Notes under the pieces: model-generated
Database searches by the model: none
The model's input: the letters and a program-made list of their open reading frames with translations, nothing else
What the model was told of the DNA's origin: nothing
Source of the DNA: Bergeyella sp.
GTDB lineage: Bacteria > Bacteroidota > Bacteroidia > Flavobacteriales > Weeksellaceae
Reading direction: 5' to 3'
Assembly: GCA_030263285.1 (NCBI GenBank)
Contig: SZYB01000001.1
Location: forward strand, 556,911 to 620,910
DNA: 64,000 nucleotides
Translations under genes and position numbers: made by a program
Shown: in pieces, positions 7,726 through 16,490 of the stretch
Position numbering within the stretch: position 1 is the first letter of the stretch
Layout: every line of letters begins with the position of its first letter

Positions 7726-9114
7726 TTATATATTGTGTGGACTCGTTATTTTTTTACTTTCTTGAAGATCATCTTTGAATAACAAGGCAAACAATATTCC
7801 TATTACAAACGCATAAAGAGAAAATACAAACCAAATATAGGGCCATTCCCTTATAGCCACGCTACGGCTCAAAAAACCATTCTCCAGTATTGTAACTCCA
7901 AAATTTTCTTTCAAAACATTAACAAAATACCCATTATTTACCGTAGTGTCCATGTATCGAGCGAGATCCTGTGCTCGAGTATAATACGAAGTAAAAAAAA
8001 GATCAATGAGCCAACCCGCAGAAAAACTCCCAAGAACAGACCCGAAACCATTGGTCATCATCATAAAAAGCCCCTGGGCAGAAGATCTTATTTTGGGACT
8101 GGTATAAGTCTCTATAAAAATAGACCCTGAGATATTGAAAAAATCAAAAGCCATTCCGTAAACAATGCAGGAAAGAATGATGAAAACCAAACCGAAACCC
8201 TCCGGAGTTCCCAAAGCAAAAAGAGCAAACCTCAACACCCAAGCAGATATGGACATGAGCATGACGAGTTTTACCCCAAATTTTTTAAAGAAAAAAGGGA
8301 TACTGAGAATAAAAAGAGTCTCCGAAATCTGAGAAATGGACATGATGAGGGTCGACCTTTTGACCACAAAAGAATCTCTGTATCTGGGAATGTTCTTAAA
8401 CTCTCCTAAAAAAACGTCTCCGTAAGCATTGGTAAGTTGAAGAGCCGCACCCAAAAACATAGAGAAAACGAAGAATAGCAAAATTTTTTTATCCGAAAAA
8501 AGTTTAAAAGCATCAAGTCCCAAAAGTTCCAGGAGATTTTTATCTCCCTTCTCACTTTTCTCCGGCGGACATTCGGGCAGAAAGAGAGCATATAGCCCAC
8601 AAATAACCGCTACCACGCCGGCAATGGTAAATTGATATGCACTGGCTTTATTCCCCGAGAGATTAGTAATCCACATTGCTGCAATAAAACCCACAGTTCC
8701 CCATACCCGTATAGGAGGAAAATCTTTTACCACATCCCCATTCCTTTTTTTAAGAACAGTGTAAGAAACAGAATTGGATAAAGAGAGTGTAGGCATATAA
8801 AAACACATGGCCAAAAGCATATACCAAAAAAACGAAATGGGACTTTCTACCAATGGAATGAAAAAAAGAACTCCTCCGTAAAGAACATGTAACAAAGCGT
8901 AGAGCCTCTCTGCATTCATCCAGCGGTCTGCAATCATTCCTGTAAGTGCCGGCATAAACAAAGAGGCAATGCCCATCGTGCTGAAAATAATCCCAAACCA
9001 TGAACCATCCCACTGTTTTGTACCAAACCAGTAATTACCAAAAGTGATGAGCCATGCCCCCCAAACAAAAAACTGGAGAAACCACAAAACAGAAAGACGA
9101 TATTTTATTTTCAT
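7726..9114 (-). CDS. nucleoside permease-like MFS transporter (NupG type)
   Basis: Major facilitator of the nucleoside:H+ symporter type, 462 residues. The N-terminus LSVLWFLQFFVWGAWLITFG followed by GIASLFMPALTGMIADRW and the IRVWGTVGFIAAMW segment (about 140-153) match the NupG/XapB group common in Bacteroidota. It would take up nucleosides by proton symport at the inner membrane. There is a soluble loop after helix 6 rich in Lys/Asp. The gene is 73 nt downstream... of no close partner other than the bifunctional nuclease gene, which lies 48 nt upstream on the same strand; nuclease plus nucleoside importer could be a functional pairing, but this is only inference. Confidence 0.85.
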   Translation of the reverse strand: MKIKYRLSVLWFLQFFVWGAWLITFGNYWFGTKQWDGSWFGIIFSTMGIASLFMPALTGMIADRWMNAERLYALLHVLYGGVLFFIPLVESPISFFWYMLLAMCFYMPTLSLSNSVSYTVLKKRNGDVVKDFPPIRVWGTVGFIAAMWITNLSGNKASAYQFTIAGVVAVICGLYALFLPECPPEKSEKGDKNLLELLGLDAFKLFSDKKILLFFVFSMFLGAALQLTNAYGDVFLGEFKNIPRYRDSFVVKRSTLIMSISQISETLFILSIPFFFKKFGVKLVMLMSISAWVLRFALFALGTPEGFGLVFIILSCIVYGMAFDFFNISGSIFIETYTSPKIRSSAQGLFMMMTNGFGSVLGSFSAGWLIDLFFTSYYTRAQDLARYMDTTVNNGYFVNVLKENFGVTILENGFLSRSVAIREWPYIWFVFSLYAFVIGILFALLFKDDLQESKKITSPHNI

Positions 9115-9162
9115 GGATCACAATATTTTGATTCTATCTCAAGATTTTCAAATAAAAATATC

Positions 9163-9768
9163 TTACGAAGAATCACTCATTTTTTTCCTTTTTTTTATCT
9201 CTTCCTGTATAAAAAGTGCCTTATCAAAATCCTCATCTTTCACCGCAGATTCCAGTCTCCCCTGGAGCTCCTCCATGCTAAGATGGGAAAGACCGTGCAC
9301 CGACTGGGATGACTTTACAGAAAGCGGCCCATTCGTTCTCGCTTCTTCTAGTTCCAGAAGAATTCCCGCCTCATCAAGTACCTGACCAGTAGTATATATT
9401 GGAGCTTCAAAACGAACCGCCATAGCCACAGCATCCGAAGTACGAGCATCCAAAATCAATTCTTCACCAGAAATCTCATTAATAAAACTAATGTTGGAAA
9501 AAAACACCCCGTCTACAATCTGATGAATCATCACGCAAGAAACACTGTGCTGAGTAGACTGTACAAATTTTGAAAAAAGATCATGCGTAAGAGGCCTGGG
9601 AGGATGAATATCTTTCTCTATACCCAAAGAAATAGACTGCGCCTCAAAATTCCCTATCACTACCGGAAGTTTTACGGAAGTTTCCTCATCTTCCAAGAGC
9701 AACACGTAAGCACCCGACTGCGTCTGGCTGTAGGAAATTCCTCTAATGATCAATTTCTTATAATCCAT
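9163..9768 (-). CDS. bifunctional nuclease-family protein (DUF151) with UVR domain
   Basis: 201 residues. The first ~135 form a bifunctional nuclease (BFN/DUF151) domain, recognised by LPVVIGNFEAQSISLGIEK (about 34-52), RPLTHDLF and the DARTSDAVAMAVRFEAPIY segment (about 107-125). The C-terminus carries a UVR-type helical hairpin, LESAVKDEDFDKALFIQEEI (about 172-191), as in UvrB/UvrC partners. BFN proteins in plants have DNase/RNase activity; the bacterial role is not established. A TATATTTG box lies 4 nt upstream. The gene precedes the nucleoside permease gene on the same strand. Confidence 0.88.
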   Translation of the reverse strand: MDYKKLIIRGISYSQTQSGAYVLLLEDEETSVKLPVVIGNFEAQSISLGIEKDIHPPRPLTHDLFSKFVQSTQHSVSCVMIHQIVDGVFFSNISFINEISGEELILDARTSDAVAMAVRFEAPIYTTGQVLDEAGILLELEEARTNGPLSVKSSQSVHGLSHLSMEELQGRLESAVKDEDFDKALFIQEEIKKRKKMSDSS

Positions 9769-9772
9769 ATGA

Positions 9773-9780
9773 CAAATATA
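9773..9780 (-). promoter_or_regulatory. -7 box TATATTTG for the bifunctional nuclease gene
   Basis: TATATTTG on the minus strand, 4 nt upstream of the ATG; predicts a nearly leaderless mRNA. Confidence 0.45.
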
Positions 9781-9925
9781 AAATATTTCGCGACTTAGGG
9801 GTTAGTGTTTTGAAGTTTATTTGAAAAAATTGCTCCGCCTACAAGATACATAAGCACGCAAAGCAGAAGACTGTTTCTAACCTTAAAACAGCCCCTGCGC
9901 AATGAGAGCCAATAGTACAATTTTC

Positions 9926-11002
9926 TTACTTTATTCTTGTTATTTGTACATCAAATACAAGCCAAGCATTTGGCGGAATCACACTCCCTGCACCGTGTGA
10001 TCCATACCCAAGATCGGGCGGAATAACAAAAGTAGCCTCATCCCCCTCCTGAAGAAGAAGTATTCCCTCATCCCAGCCTCTTATTACCTGGCCTTTACCT
10101 GCGGTAAATTCTATAGGCTCTCCTCTTTCAAAAGAATTGTCAAATTCCGTCCCATTGGTGAGTTTGCCAACATAATGCACGAAAACGCTATTCCCTTGTT
10201 CTACTTTTTTTCCCTTTCCCCTCTTTTTCACCTTATAAAGAAGCCCAGAAGGCATTTTTTTCATTCCCTCTTTTAATTTTTCCAAATTTTTCTGTGCTTC
10301 CAGTTCTTGTTTTTTTACATAAGCCCAGTTGTTCTCCTGTATCTTATTTTTCCCTTCCCTGAATATTTTTTCTGCATCATAATTTTTGTAAGCATCTCCC
10401 TTTGTAAAAATACTTACCCTCTCCAATACCACATCTGTTATGGGCTTATCCTGTGCAGATTTCTCCACTGCAGCAATAACATCTATTACTTCCTGACCTT
10501 TTATCACTTTCCCGAAAACCGTATGCCTGCCATCTAACCAAGGGGTGGCCACCTCGGTAATAAAAAACTGAGAGCCATTTGTGTTCGGGCCAGAATTTGC
10601 CATGGATACAATCCCTTTCCCTATATGTTGCAAAGCATTTTTCTCGTCATCAAATCTGTATCCTGGATCTCCCATCCCTGTTCCCTTTGGATCTCCTCCC
10701 TGTATCATAAAGCCTTTGATTACTCTATGGAACAGAGTACCATCATAAAAGGGTACCCCCTTTTTCTTGGCTGAATTATCTATTTTTCCTTCTGCAAGAC
10801 CTACAAAGCTTGCCACAGTAACGGGAGAGTCTTTATCCTCAAGTTTTATGATCAAGACTCCTTCGGAAGTCTGGAGTTTTGCGTAAATCCCCTCTTTCAA
10901 GCTACTGTAAAATTCTTTTTCTATATTCATTTTTTTGTACGTTGGGACACAGCTACTGGCAAAAACAACTATAATAACCCTGCAAATTAGCTGACGTATC
11001 AT
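9926..11002 (-). CDS. lipoprotein prolyl isomerase with cyclophilin and FKBP domains
   Basis: 358 residues with a lipoprotein signal (lipobox VFASSC, Cys18), so likely anchored in the envelope facing the periplasm. Residues ~36-195 are a cyclophilin domain: MIQGGDPKGTGMGDPGYRF, MANSGPNTNGSQFFITE and WLDGRHTVFGKV. After a charged linker comes an FKBP domain (~265-358): VFVHYVGKLTNGTEFDNSFE, VIRGWDEGILLLQEGD and YGSHGAGSVIPPNAWLVFD. Both domains keep their core residues. Proteins joining the two unrelated isomerase families (dual-family immunophilins) are known from some Bacteroidota. It probably assists folding of exported proteins. It starts 12 nt after the ilvE stop and may share its transcript. 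Confidence 0.92.
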   Translation of the reverse strand: MIRQLICRVIIVVFASSCVPTYKKMNIEKEFYSSLKEGIYAKLQTSEGVLIIKLEDKDSPVTVASFVGLAEGKIDNSAKKKGVPFYDGTLFHRVIKGFMIQGGDPKGTGMGDPGYRFDDEKNALQHIGKGIVSMANSGPNTNGSQFFITEVATPWLDGRHTVFGKVIKGQEVIDVIAAVEKSAQDKPITDVVLERVSIFTKGDAYKNYDAEKIFREGKNKIQENNWAYVKKQELEAQKNLEKLKEGMKKMPSGLLYKVKKRGKGKKVEQGNSVFVHYVGKLTNGTEFDNSFERGEPIEFTAGKGQVIRGWDEGILLLQEGDEATFVIPPDLGYGSHGAGSVIPPNAWLVFDVQITRIK

Positions 11003-11014
11003 AATAAGATATTC

Positions 11015-12076
11015 TCAGCATTTTTTTTCCACCAGATATCTCCATCCGAAGGCATCTTCTGACAGATTGGTCTGTATATCCACTAGCTCTTTTTTGAGTA
11101 AAGAGGCATAACTATCGGCTTCGGATAAAACGGGCAGTGGATACCTTTTATCCTTATAACCAAAGGACTTAAAAGAATTGGCTACCACCGCCGTACCTAC
11201 TCCCCATATCTCCTGCAAAGTTCCCCCTTCATATGCTTTTAGAAGATCATTTACATAGATGTTTTCTTCTCTTACTGCTATCCCTCTTCTCTTGGCAAGC
11301 GTTATAAAGCTATCCCTCGTTACACCATCCAAAATTCTGTCTGAAATAGGTGGAGTAAACAAAGTATCATGTATTCTTACAAAAACGTTCATCGTTCCAC
11401 TCTCCTCTATTTTTTCGTGAGTGGCATCATCTGTCCATATAATCTGATCATAGCCTTCTTCCTGTGCCAAATAGGTAGGTAAAAAAGAAGCAGCATAGTT
11501 TCCCGCAGCCTTTGCAAAACCCACCCCTCCGCTGGCCGCTCTGGAATAATAATCTGATATCTTTACGGCAACGGGATCAGAGTAATACACCTTTGCGGGC
11601 GAGGCCACAATGGCAAATAAAAATTTTTCTGCCGGACGGGCCTTAAGCATCTCCTCTGTAGCAAAAATAAGAGGTCTCAAATAGAGGGAAAGCCCTTCTC
11701 CGTAGGGTACCCATCCTCTGTCTACGTCTACAAGAGTGTAAAGCCCATCATAAAAGATTTCTTTAGGAATTTTTGGCATCCCAAGTCTTTGCGAAGATTT
11801 ATTAATGCGGTCGTAATTCTTATCTATCCTAAAAAGAAAAATATCGTCATTTTTGTCTTTATAGGCTTTCATCCCTTCAAAACATGCCTGTCCATAATTC
11901 ACTGCCATCATGGCAGGCGTAAATGAAATAGGGCCATATGGCAAAAGTTGAGGTTCCTTCCACTCTCCATTTTCGTACTCGCAAATCACCATGTGATCAG
12001 TAAAAGTATCCCCAAAAGAAAAATTATCCCAGTCAAACCCAGAAAGCCTGGAATTAGGTGTTTTTTTTATATTCAT
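11015..12076 (-). CDS. ilvE: branched-chain amino acid aminotransferase
   Basis: PLP-dependent class IV aminotransferase of the BCAT type II subgroup, interconverting Leu/Ile/Val and their 2-oxo acids. The PLP lysine is in GFAKAAGNYAAS, followed by EKIEESGTMNVFVRI with the EEsGTMN loop and by LDGVTRDSFITLAKRRG. Starting at 12076 the protein is 353 residues and begins MNIKKTPNSRL, as in relatives. Earlier in-frame starts at 12100 (ATG) and 12109 (TTG) are unlikely because the latter overlaps the TATATTTG -7 box and the former would sit on the transcription start. Divergent from mnmD. Confidence 0.94.
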   Translation of the reverse strand: MNIKKTPNSRLSGFDWDNFSFGDTFTDHMVICEYENGEWKEPQLLPYGPISFTPAMMAVNYGQACFEGMKAYKDKNDDIFLFRIDKNYDRINKSSQRLGMPKIPKEIFYDGLYTLVDVDRGWVPYGEGLSLYLRPLIFATEEMLKARPAEKFLFAIVASPAKVYYSDPVAVKISDYYSRAASGGVGFAKAAGNYAASFLPTYLAQEEGYDQIIWTDDATHEKIEESGTMNVFVRIHDTLFTPPISDRILDGVTRDSFITLAKRRGIAVREENIYVNDLLKAYEGGTLQEIWGVGTAVVANSFKSFGYKDKRYPLPVLSEADSYASLLKKELVDIQTNLSEDAFGWRYLVEKKC

Positions 12077-12106
12077 TCCCCTGAAGTAAAATCTATTCAT
12101 TCCCCG

Positions 12107-12114
12107 CAAATATA
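12107..12114 (-). promoter_or_regulatory. -7 box TATATTTG for ilvE
   Basis: TATATTTG on the minus strand, 30 nt upstream of the ATG at 12076. Its position argues against the upstream start codons. Confidence 0.5.
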
Positions 12115-12144
12115 TAAATCTAAATAAATACGAGAAAATTAATT

Positions 12145-12152
12145 TACCTTTG
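12145..12152 (+). promoter_or_regulatory. -7 box TACCTTTG for mnmD
   Basis: TACCTTTG ends 13 nt before the mnmD ATG; the promoter is divergent from that of ilvE. Confidence 0.5.
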
Positions 12153-12165
12153 GCAAGCGGAAAAA

Positions 12166-12852
12166 ATGGAAAGAGAAATCATTCTGACTCAGGACGGTAC
12201 AAAGACCCTGTTCATCAAGGGGTGGGGTGAGCACTACCACTCCTGTCATGGAGCCCTGAAGGAGGCAAGACACGTTTTCATAAAAAATGGACTGGCAAAA
12301 GTAAAAACTCCTGAAATTAACATTTTGGAACTGGGATTTGGAACAGGGCTGAATCTACTGGTCACCCTGGAGGAGTTTCTTTCCAGAAATTCTCCGAAAA
12401 AAATTAATTATTTTGCCATAGAAAAATACCCTGTTACCCAAACAGAAATCAGTATTTTAGCTTATACCCACCACTTCTCGTTTCCCAAAAAAGAAGAACT
12501 CTATAAAAAAATACATCGGGAAAGTTGGGAGCAAGATATGGAGCTTCTACCCGGTTTTCGCTTTAGTAAATTTAGGAGAGATTTCTTTGACCTTTATAGT
12601 CTTGAACTTCCTAAAATGCATCTGGTCTATTTTGACTGTTTCGGACCTCGTGTGCAACCCGACCTGTGGGAAAAAAGGCTTTTCTCTGTTGTACGTGAAA
12701 AAATGGAAGATAAAGGAATTCTCACTACCTATTCCTCTAAAGGTAGTGTAAGAAGAATCCTTGCCGAGCTGGGTTTTTATGTGGAAAAACTCGTGGGGCC
12801 TCCAGGAAAAAGGGAAATGATAAACGCTATAAAAAACGGGAAAATACAATGA
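12166..12852 (+). CDS. mnmD: tRNA 5-(aminomethyl)-2-thiouridine methyltransferase MnmD
   Basis: SAM-dependent methyltransferase of the MnmC2/MnmD group that completes the mnm5s2U modification at tRNA wobble position 34. The 228-residue protein carries the early YHSCHGALKEARHVFIKNG segment (about 24-42), the SAM loop ILELGFGTGLN (about 58-68) and the characteristic FDCFGPRVQPDLW motif (about 154-166). It lacks the C-terminal oxidase domain that is fused in E. coli MnmC, as is normal in this phylum. Its stop overlaps the Nudix start by 4 nt (ATGA), so the two are translationally coupled. Confidence 0.93.
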   Translation: MEREIILTQDGTKTLFIKGWGEHYHSCHGALKEARHVFIKNGLAKVKTPEINILELGFGTGLNLLVTLEEFLSRNSPKKINYFAIEKYPVTQTEISILAYTHHFSFPKKEELYKKIHRESWEQDMELLPGFRFSKFRRDFFDLYSLELPKMHLVYFDCFGPRVQPDLWEKRLFSVVREKMEDKGILTTYSSKGSVRRILAELGFYVEKLVGPPGKREMINAIKNGKIQ

Positions 12853-13274
12853 TAGATCGCTTCAATGTAAGAGTATATGCGGCCTGTATAAAAAACAATA
12901 AACTGCTGGTACTAAGGGAAGAATATGCAGGAGGTTCTTTAGCAAAATTTCCCGGTGGCGGATTAGAATTTGGAGAAGGCGCACTGGATTGTCTCAAAAG
13001 AGAGCTTCTTGAAGAACTTAACTTAAAAATCACAAAAACAGAACATCTTTATACCCAGGAAGATTTTCTGATCTCTCGTTTCAGTGATAAAGAACAGCTG
13101 CTTACCCTCTACTATACAGTGGATGTGGAAGAGATAAACGATTTGGTGATTTTGGACCCCTGTATAGAAAGCCTGGAGTGGATCTCCTTAAAAGAAGAAA
13201 ACCCCTTTGAACTTCCTGTGGATAAAATAGTGTTCGACAAACTAAAGGAAAAATATGTCAATGCCCCACTTTAA
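12849..13274 (+). CDS. Nudix hydrolase
   Basis: 141-residue Nudix-fold hydrolase. The Nudix box is GGLEFGEGALDCLKRELLEE (about 37-56), matching Gx5Ex7REuxEE with Asn in place of the last Gly. Such enzymes cleave nucleoside diphosphates linked to another group; the substrate is not apparent. The start ATG overlaps the mnmD stop. The 3' end runs 17 nt into the convergent DUF4294 gene, an antisense overlap of stops. Confidence 0.88.
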   Translation: MIDRFNVRVYAACIKNNKLLVLREEYAGGSLAKFPGGGLEFGEGALDCLKRELLEELNLKITKTEHLYTQEDFLISRFSDKEQLLTLYYTVDVEEINDLVILDPCIESLEWISLKEENPFELPVDKIVFDKLKEKYVNAPL

Positions 13275-13956
13275 AATCTTTGTAGCCCCTATACGGCGTC
13301 AAATTGCCCTTAGACCAATTTATTTTGAGCAGATCTTCTACATACTCATCCACTCTGTTTTTGTAAGGGTCATAAGGCTCCTTTATATCTACATCTGCAA
13401 TATTTCCCTTTACATTCCACCAAAAAGCACTCCACCCTCCACGAAGTTCATCAATAATCTCAAAAACCGTCTTACCCGTAGCTCTGTACATGAGTTTTGC
13501 AAAAATTTGTCCTTCGGAGGTGGTAAGATTTCTTAACCTAGATTCATATTGATCGGCTAGTTCTGACTGCTTTTTTTTCATCCATTTTTTTCGTGTATAC
13601 TTGTTGTCTGTTCGTTTATTTTCTTTGGAAAGCTCTCTGTATTGTTCTAACGCAACAAGAAACAAAGGATATACTGTATTGAGTTTCCTGCTCAGAAAGT
13701 AATAATAATTTCTGTCGAGTTCATTGTTGAATTTTGAGCCGGAGACAATGTGCATCTCATCAAGAATAACCACCGACTCACCGTTTACTTCATACACCCT
13801 AGCTTTTTTATTCTTGTCATAGTAATAGATTTGCCCATGCTCATCGGTTAAGATACCTTCCTTATCCTGTATTTTTACTATGGCCGTGTCTCTTTGAGAA
13901 AAAACGAACAAAGGGAGAAAACTCAACAACGAAACTAAAATCTTGGTAAAAATCAT
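13258..13956 (-). CDS. DUF4294-family exported protein
   Basis: Bacteroidota-specific DUF4294 protein of unknown function. I start at the ATG at 13956, giving 232 residues with a clear signal peptide (MIFTKILVSLLSFLPLFVFS, cleavage near Ser-Gln); the longer frame adds ten residues that overlap the M42 promoter. The mature part has a basic helix-rich centre (about residues 90-135) and Trp-rich segment GGWSAFWWNVKGNIADVDIK (about 175-195). Divergent from the M42 peptidase with a 51-nt gap, and overlapping the Nudix gene by 17 nt at the 3' ends. Confidence 0.82.
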   Translation of the reverse strand: MIFTKILVSLLSFLPLFVFSQRDTAIVKIQDKEGILTDEHGQIYYYDKNKKARVYEVNGESVVILDEMHIVSGSKFNNELDRNYYYFLSRKLNTVYPLFLVALEQYRELSKENKRTDNKYTRKKWMKKKQSELADQYESRLRNLTTSEGQIFAKLMYRATGKTVFEIIDELRGGWSAFWWNVKGNIADVDIKEPYDPYKNRVDEYVEDLLKINWSKGNLTPYRGYKDFKVGH

Positions 13957-13964
13957 TATTTTTG
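13957..13964 (+). promoter_or_regulatory. -7 box TATTTTTG for the M42 peptidase gene
   Basis: TATTTTTG directly abuts the start codon of the divergent DUF4294 gene and lies 43 nt upstream of the M42 ATG. Confidence 0.4.
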
Positions 13965-14007
13965 GAAGCCGAATACTCACAAACACAAAAACTATTCCTT
14001 TTCGATT

Positions 14008-15081
14008 ATGAAATATGGCAAGAAATCAGTAACCTTTTTGAGAAGGTATGTTGACACTGCTTCTCCCACAGGATTTGAGGTAAATGGACAGAAAGTATGG
14101 ATGGAATATATAAAACCTTATGTGGATGAGATAAGAACCGACAATTATGGAACATGTTATGGGATCATAAATCCTAAAGCAAAGTTCAGGGTGGTAATAG
14201 AGGCGCATGCAGACGAAATTTCTTGGTACGTAAACTACATCACGGAAGATGGACTTATCTACGTAATAAGAAATGGAGGGTCGGATGAGATCATTGCCCC
14301 TTCAAAAATAGTTCATATACATGGAGATAAGGGAGTCGTAAAAGGGGTGTTTGGGTGGCCCGCTATCCATACGAGAAAGAATCAAAATGATCCTGTACCC
14401 AAAATAGAAAATCTATTTGTAGACTGCGGAGCGCGAACCAGAAAAGAAGTAGAGTCACTGGGGATAAGAGTGGGGAATATGATTACTTATCCCGATGAAT
14501 TTTTTGAACTCAACAACAAGTACTTTGTGGGTCGGGCACTGGATAACAGAATAGGCGGATATATGATAGCTCAGGTAGCAAAAAAACTCAAGAAAAGTAA
14601 GAAAAAAATTCCTTTTGGTCTCTACATTACAAACTCTGTTCAGGAAGAAGTGGGTCTGTACGGCGCAAAGATGATCGCAAAAACCATAAAACCTGATATG
14701 GCCATAGTGACGGATGTTACTCATGATACTTCTACCCCCATGATAGATCAGAAAAAAGAAGGAGCACAAAAATGCGGTGCAGGTCCTGTGATTTATTTTG
14801 CTCCCAGTGTACACCATAAGGTAAGAAATCTTATTATAGATACGGCAAACGAAAACAAAATTCCCTATCAAAGAGCCGCTTCCAGCAGAGTTACCGGTAC
14901 GGACACCGATGCCTTTGCCCTTGCAAACGGGGGGATCCCCAGTGCATTGATTTCTCTACCCTTACGCTATATGCATACCACGGTAGAAATGGTCTCTAAA
15001 GACGACGTAAATCATGTAATTTCCCTTATCTACAAAACACTCTTAAAAATAAGGTCCAATCTGTCGTTAAAATATCACTAG
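14008..15081 (+). CDS. M42-family aminopeptidase/glutamyl aminopeptidase-like metallopeptidase
   Basis: Dinuclear metal aminopeptidase of the M42 (FrvX/PepA-like) family, 357 residues. The metal-ligand segments are in order: IEAHADEI (His and Asp, about 67-74), GRALDNRIGGY (Asp, about 175-185), NSVQEEVGLYGA (catalytic and ligand Glu, about 209-220), VTDVTHD (Asp) and LRYMHTTVE (final His, about 321-329). Relatives are cytoplasmic oligomers that trim N-terminal residues from peptides. It has no signal peptide, so it acts in the cytoplasm. All ligands are kept. Confidence 0.92.
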   Translation: MKYGKKSVTFLRRYVDTASPTGFEVNGQKVWMEYIKPYVDEIRTDNYGTCYGIINPKAKFRVVIEAHADEISWYVNYITEDGLIYVIRNGGSDEIIAPSKIVHIHGDKGVVKGVFGWPAIHTRKNQNDPVPKIENLFVDCGARTRKEVESLGIRVGNMITYPDEFFELNNKYFVGRALDNRIGGYMIAQVAKKLKKSKKKIPFGLYITNSVQEEVGLYGAKMIAKTIKPDMAIVTDVTHDTSTPMIDQKKEGAQKCGAGPVIYFAPSVHHKVRNLIIDTANENKIPYQRAASSRVTGTDTDAFALANGGIPSALISLPLRYMHTTVEMVSKDDVNHVISLIYKTLLKIRSNLSLKYH

Positions 15082-15148
15082 GGCAATTCTGGTTCGGAAG
15101 CAAGAGTACAAGAACACGTATAAGTAAGCCTATAAAACAACGAATAAA

Positions 15149-15802
15149 ATGTTGAAAAGAATCATAGCGCCCTCTATCTTATCTGCAGATTTCGCTTACC
15201 TGAAAAAAGATATTGAAATGATAGAGAGATCCCAAGCAGATTGGATACATATAGACGTTATGGACGGAAGATTTGTACCGAATATATCCTTTGCCTTTCC
15301 TGTTCTGAAGTCTGTAAGAAAACACTCCAAAAAATTTTTGGATGTTCACCTTATGATAGTGGAACCGGAAAAATTCATAATACCTTTCATAGAAAACGGA
15401 GCAGATCTTATCACTCTCCACTGGGAAGCCTCTAGCCACTTACACAGAAATATATCGCTCATAAAAGACCACGGCATAAAGGCAGGCGTTGCGCTGAATC
15501 CTTCAACTCCTGTTTCCTTTCTGGAAGATAGTATCCAAGACCTGGATATTGTACTTATTATGAGCGTAAATCCAGGATTTGGCGGACAAAAATTTATAGA
15601 GAATACCTATAAAAAAATTGTAGAAACCAAAGAACTTATCGAAAGAAAAAATACCCCCACGCTCATAGAGGTAGATGGAGGAATAAGTTTAGAAAATGCC
15701 TCAAAACTCTATGACTGCGGAGCCCAAGTTTTGGTAGCGGGAAATACCGTATTCACAGCCGAGGATCCGGAAAAAATGATAGAAAAACTAAAACAAGCAT
15801 GA
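15149..15802 (+). CDS. rpe: ribulose-phosphate 3-epimerase
   Basis: Pentose-phosphate pathway epimerase interconverting ribulose 5-phosphate and xylulose 5-phosphate; TIM barrel of 217 residues. Signatures are PSILSADFAYL (about 7-17), WIHIDVMDGRFVPNISF (about 31-47) with metal-binding His/Asp, VHLMI, VNPGFGGQKF (about 139-148) and EVDGGI (about 173-178). The stop overlaps the response-regulator start by 4 nt (ATGA), so it probably heads a three-gene operon with the two-component pair. Confidence 0.96.
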   Translation: MLKRIIAPSILSADFAYLKKDIEMIERSQADWIHIDVMDGRFVPNISFAFPVLKSVRKHSKKFLDVHLMIVEPEKFIIPFIENGADLITLHWEASSHLHRNISLIKDHGIKAGVALNPSTPVSFLEDSIQDLDIVLIMSVNPGFGGQKFIENTYKKIVETKELIERKNTPTLIEVDGGISLENASKLYDCGAQVLVAGNTVFTAEDPEKMIEKLKQA

Positions 15803-16476
15803 AACCGAAAAAAATACTTTTGATAGATGATGAACAAGACATTTTAGAAATCTTTTCCTATAACCTGAAAAAAGAGGGATATGACGTTTATGCTGCAGAA
15901 AACGGAACGGAAGGCATAAACATTGCGAAAAAAATAATACCAGACCTTATTTTGCTAGACGTGATGATGCCCGATAAAGATGGAATAGAAGTCTGTCTGG
16001 AACTCAGAAACACAAATGAATTACACAGGACACTCATCGTGCTGCTTTCTGCCAGAGGAGAAGAATTCTCTCAACTTGCCGGTTATCAAGCAGGAGCGAA
16101 TGATTATGTCATAAAAGTAATAAAGCCCAAGGTTCTGATTTCAAAAATCAATGCTCTTCTCAAGCTTAATACCTCTGTAGAAAATCAATCACATTTTATA
16201 GAACTAAAGGATCTCATTATAGATAAAGATAGCTTTCGGGTTTCAAAAAATGGAAACTCTTTTTCTCTACCCAAAAAAGAATTCGACCTGCTCTACCTCT
16301 TGGCTTCCAATACAAATAAAGTGTTTAAGAGAGAGGAAATCCTGGAAAAAGTGTGGGGAAATGAAGTCATTGTAGGAGAAAGAACCATAGATGTACACAT
16401 CAGAAGGCTGAGAGAAAAGCTAGGGAATAAGAGTATACAGACCCACAAAGGTATTGGATATAAGTTGGTGGTCTGA
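15799..16476 (+). CDS. OmpR/PhoB-family response regulator
   Basis: 225 residues. The receiver domain (1-120) has acidic pair Asp10-Asp11, the phosphate-accepting Asp54 in LILLDVMMPDKDG, the switch Ser in VLLSARG and the Lys-Pro pair in KVIKPK. The C-terminal winged helix (about 130-225) has NGNSFSLPKKEFDLLYLLA and GERTIDVHIRRLREKLG, typical of OmpR-type DNA binding. It is translationally coupled to rpe and followed 14 nt later by its likely sensor kinase. The signal and regulon are unknown. Confidence 0.93.
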   Translation: MKPKKILLIDDEQDILEIFSYNLKKEGYDVYAAENGTEGINIAKKIIPDLILLDVMMPDKDGIEVCLELRNTNELHRTLIVLLSARGEEFSQLAGYQAGANDYVIKVIKPKVLISKINALLKLNTSVENQSHFIELKDLIIDKDSFRVSKNGNSFSLPKKEFDLLYLLASNTNKVFKREEILEKVWGNEVIVGERTIDVHIRRLREKLGNKSIQTHKGIGYKLVV

Positions 16477-16490
16477 TAACAAACCCAAAA

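Noticed and set aside
13255-13536. 93-codon plus-strand frame after the Nudix gene
   Set aside because: Opposite the intact DUF4294 gene and without family similarity.
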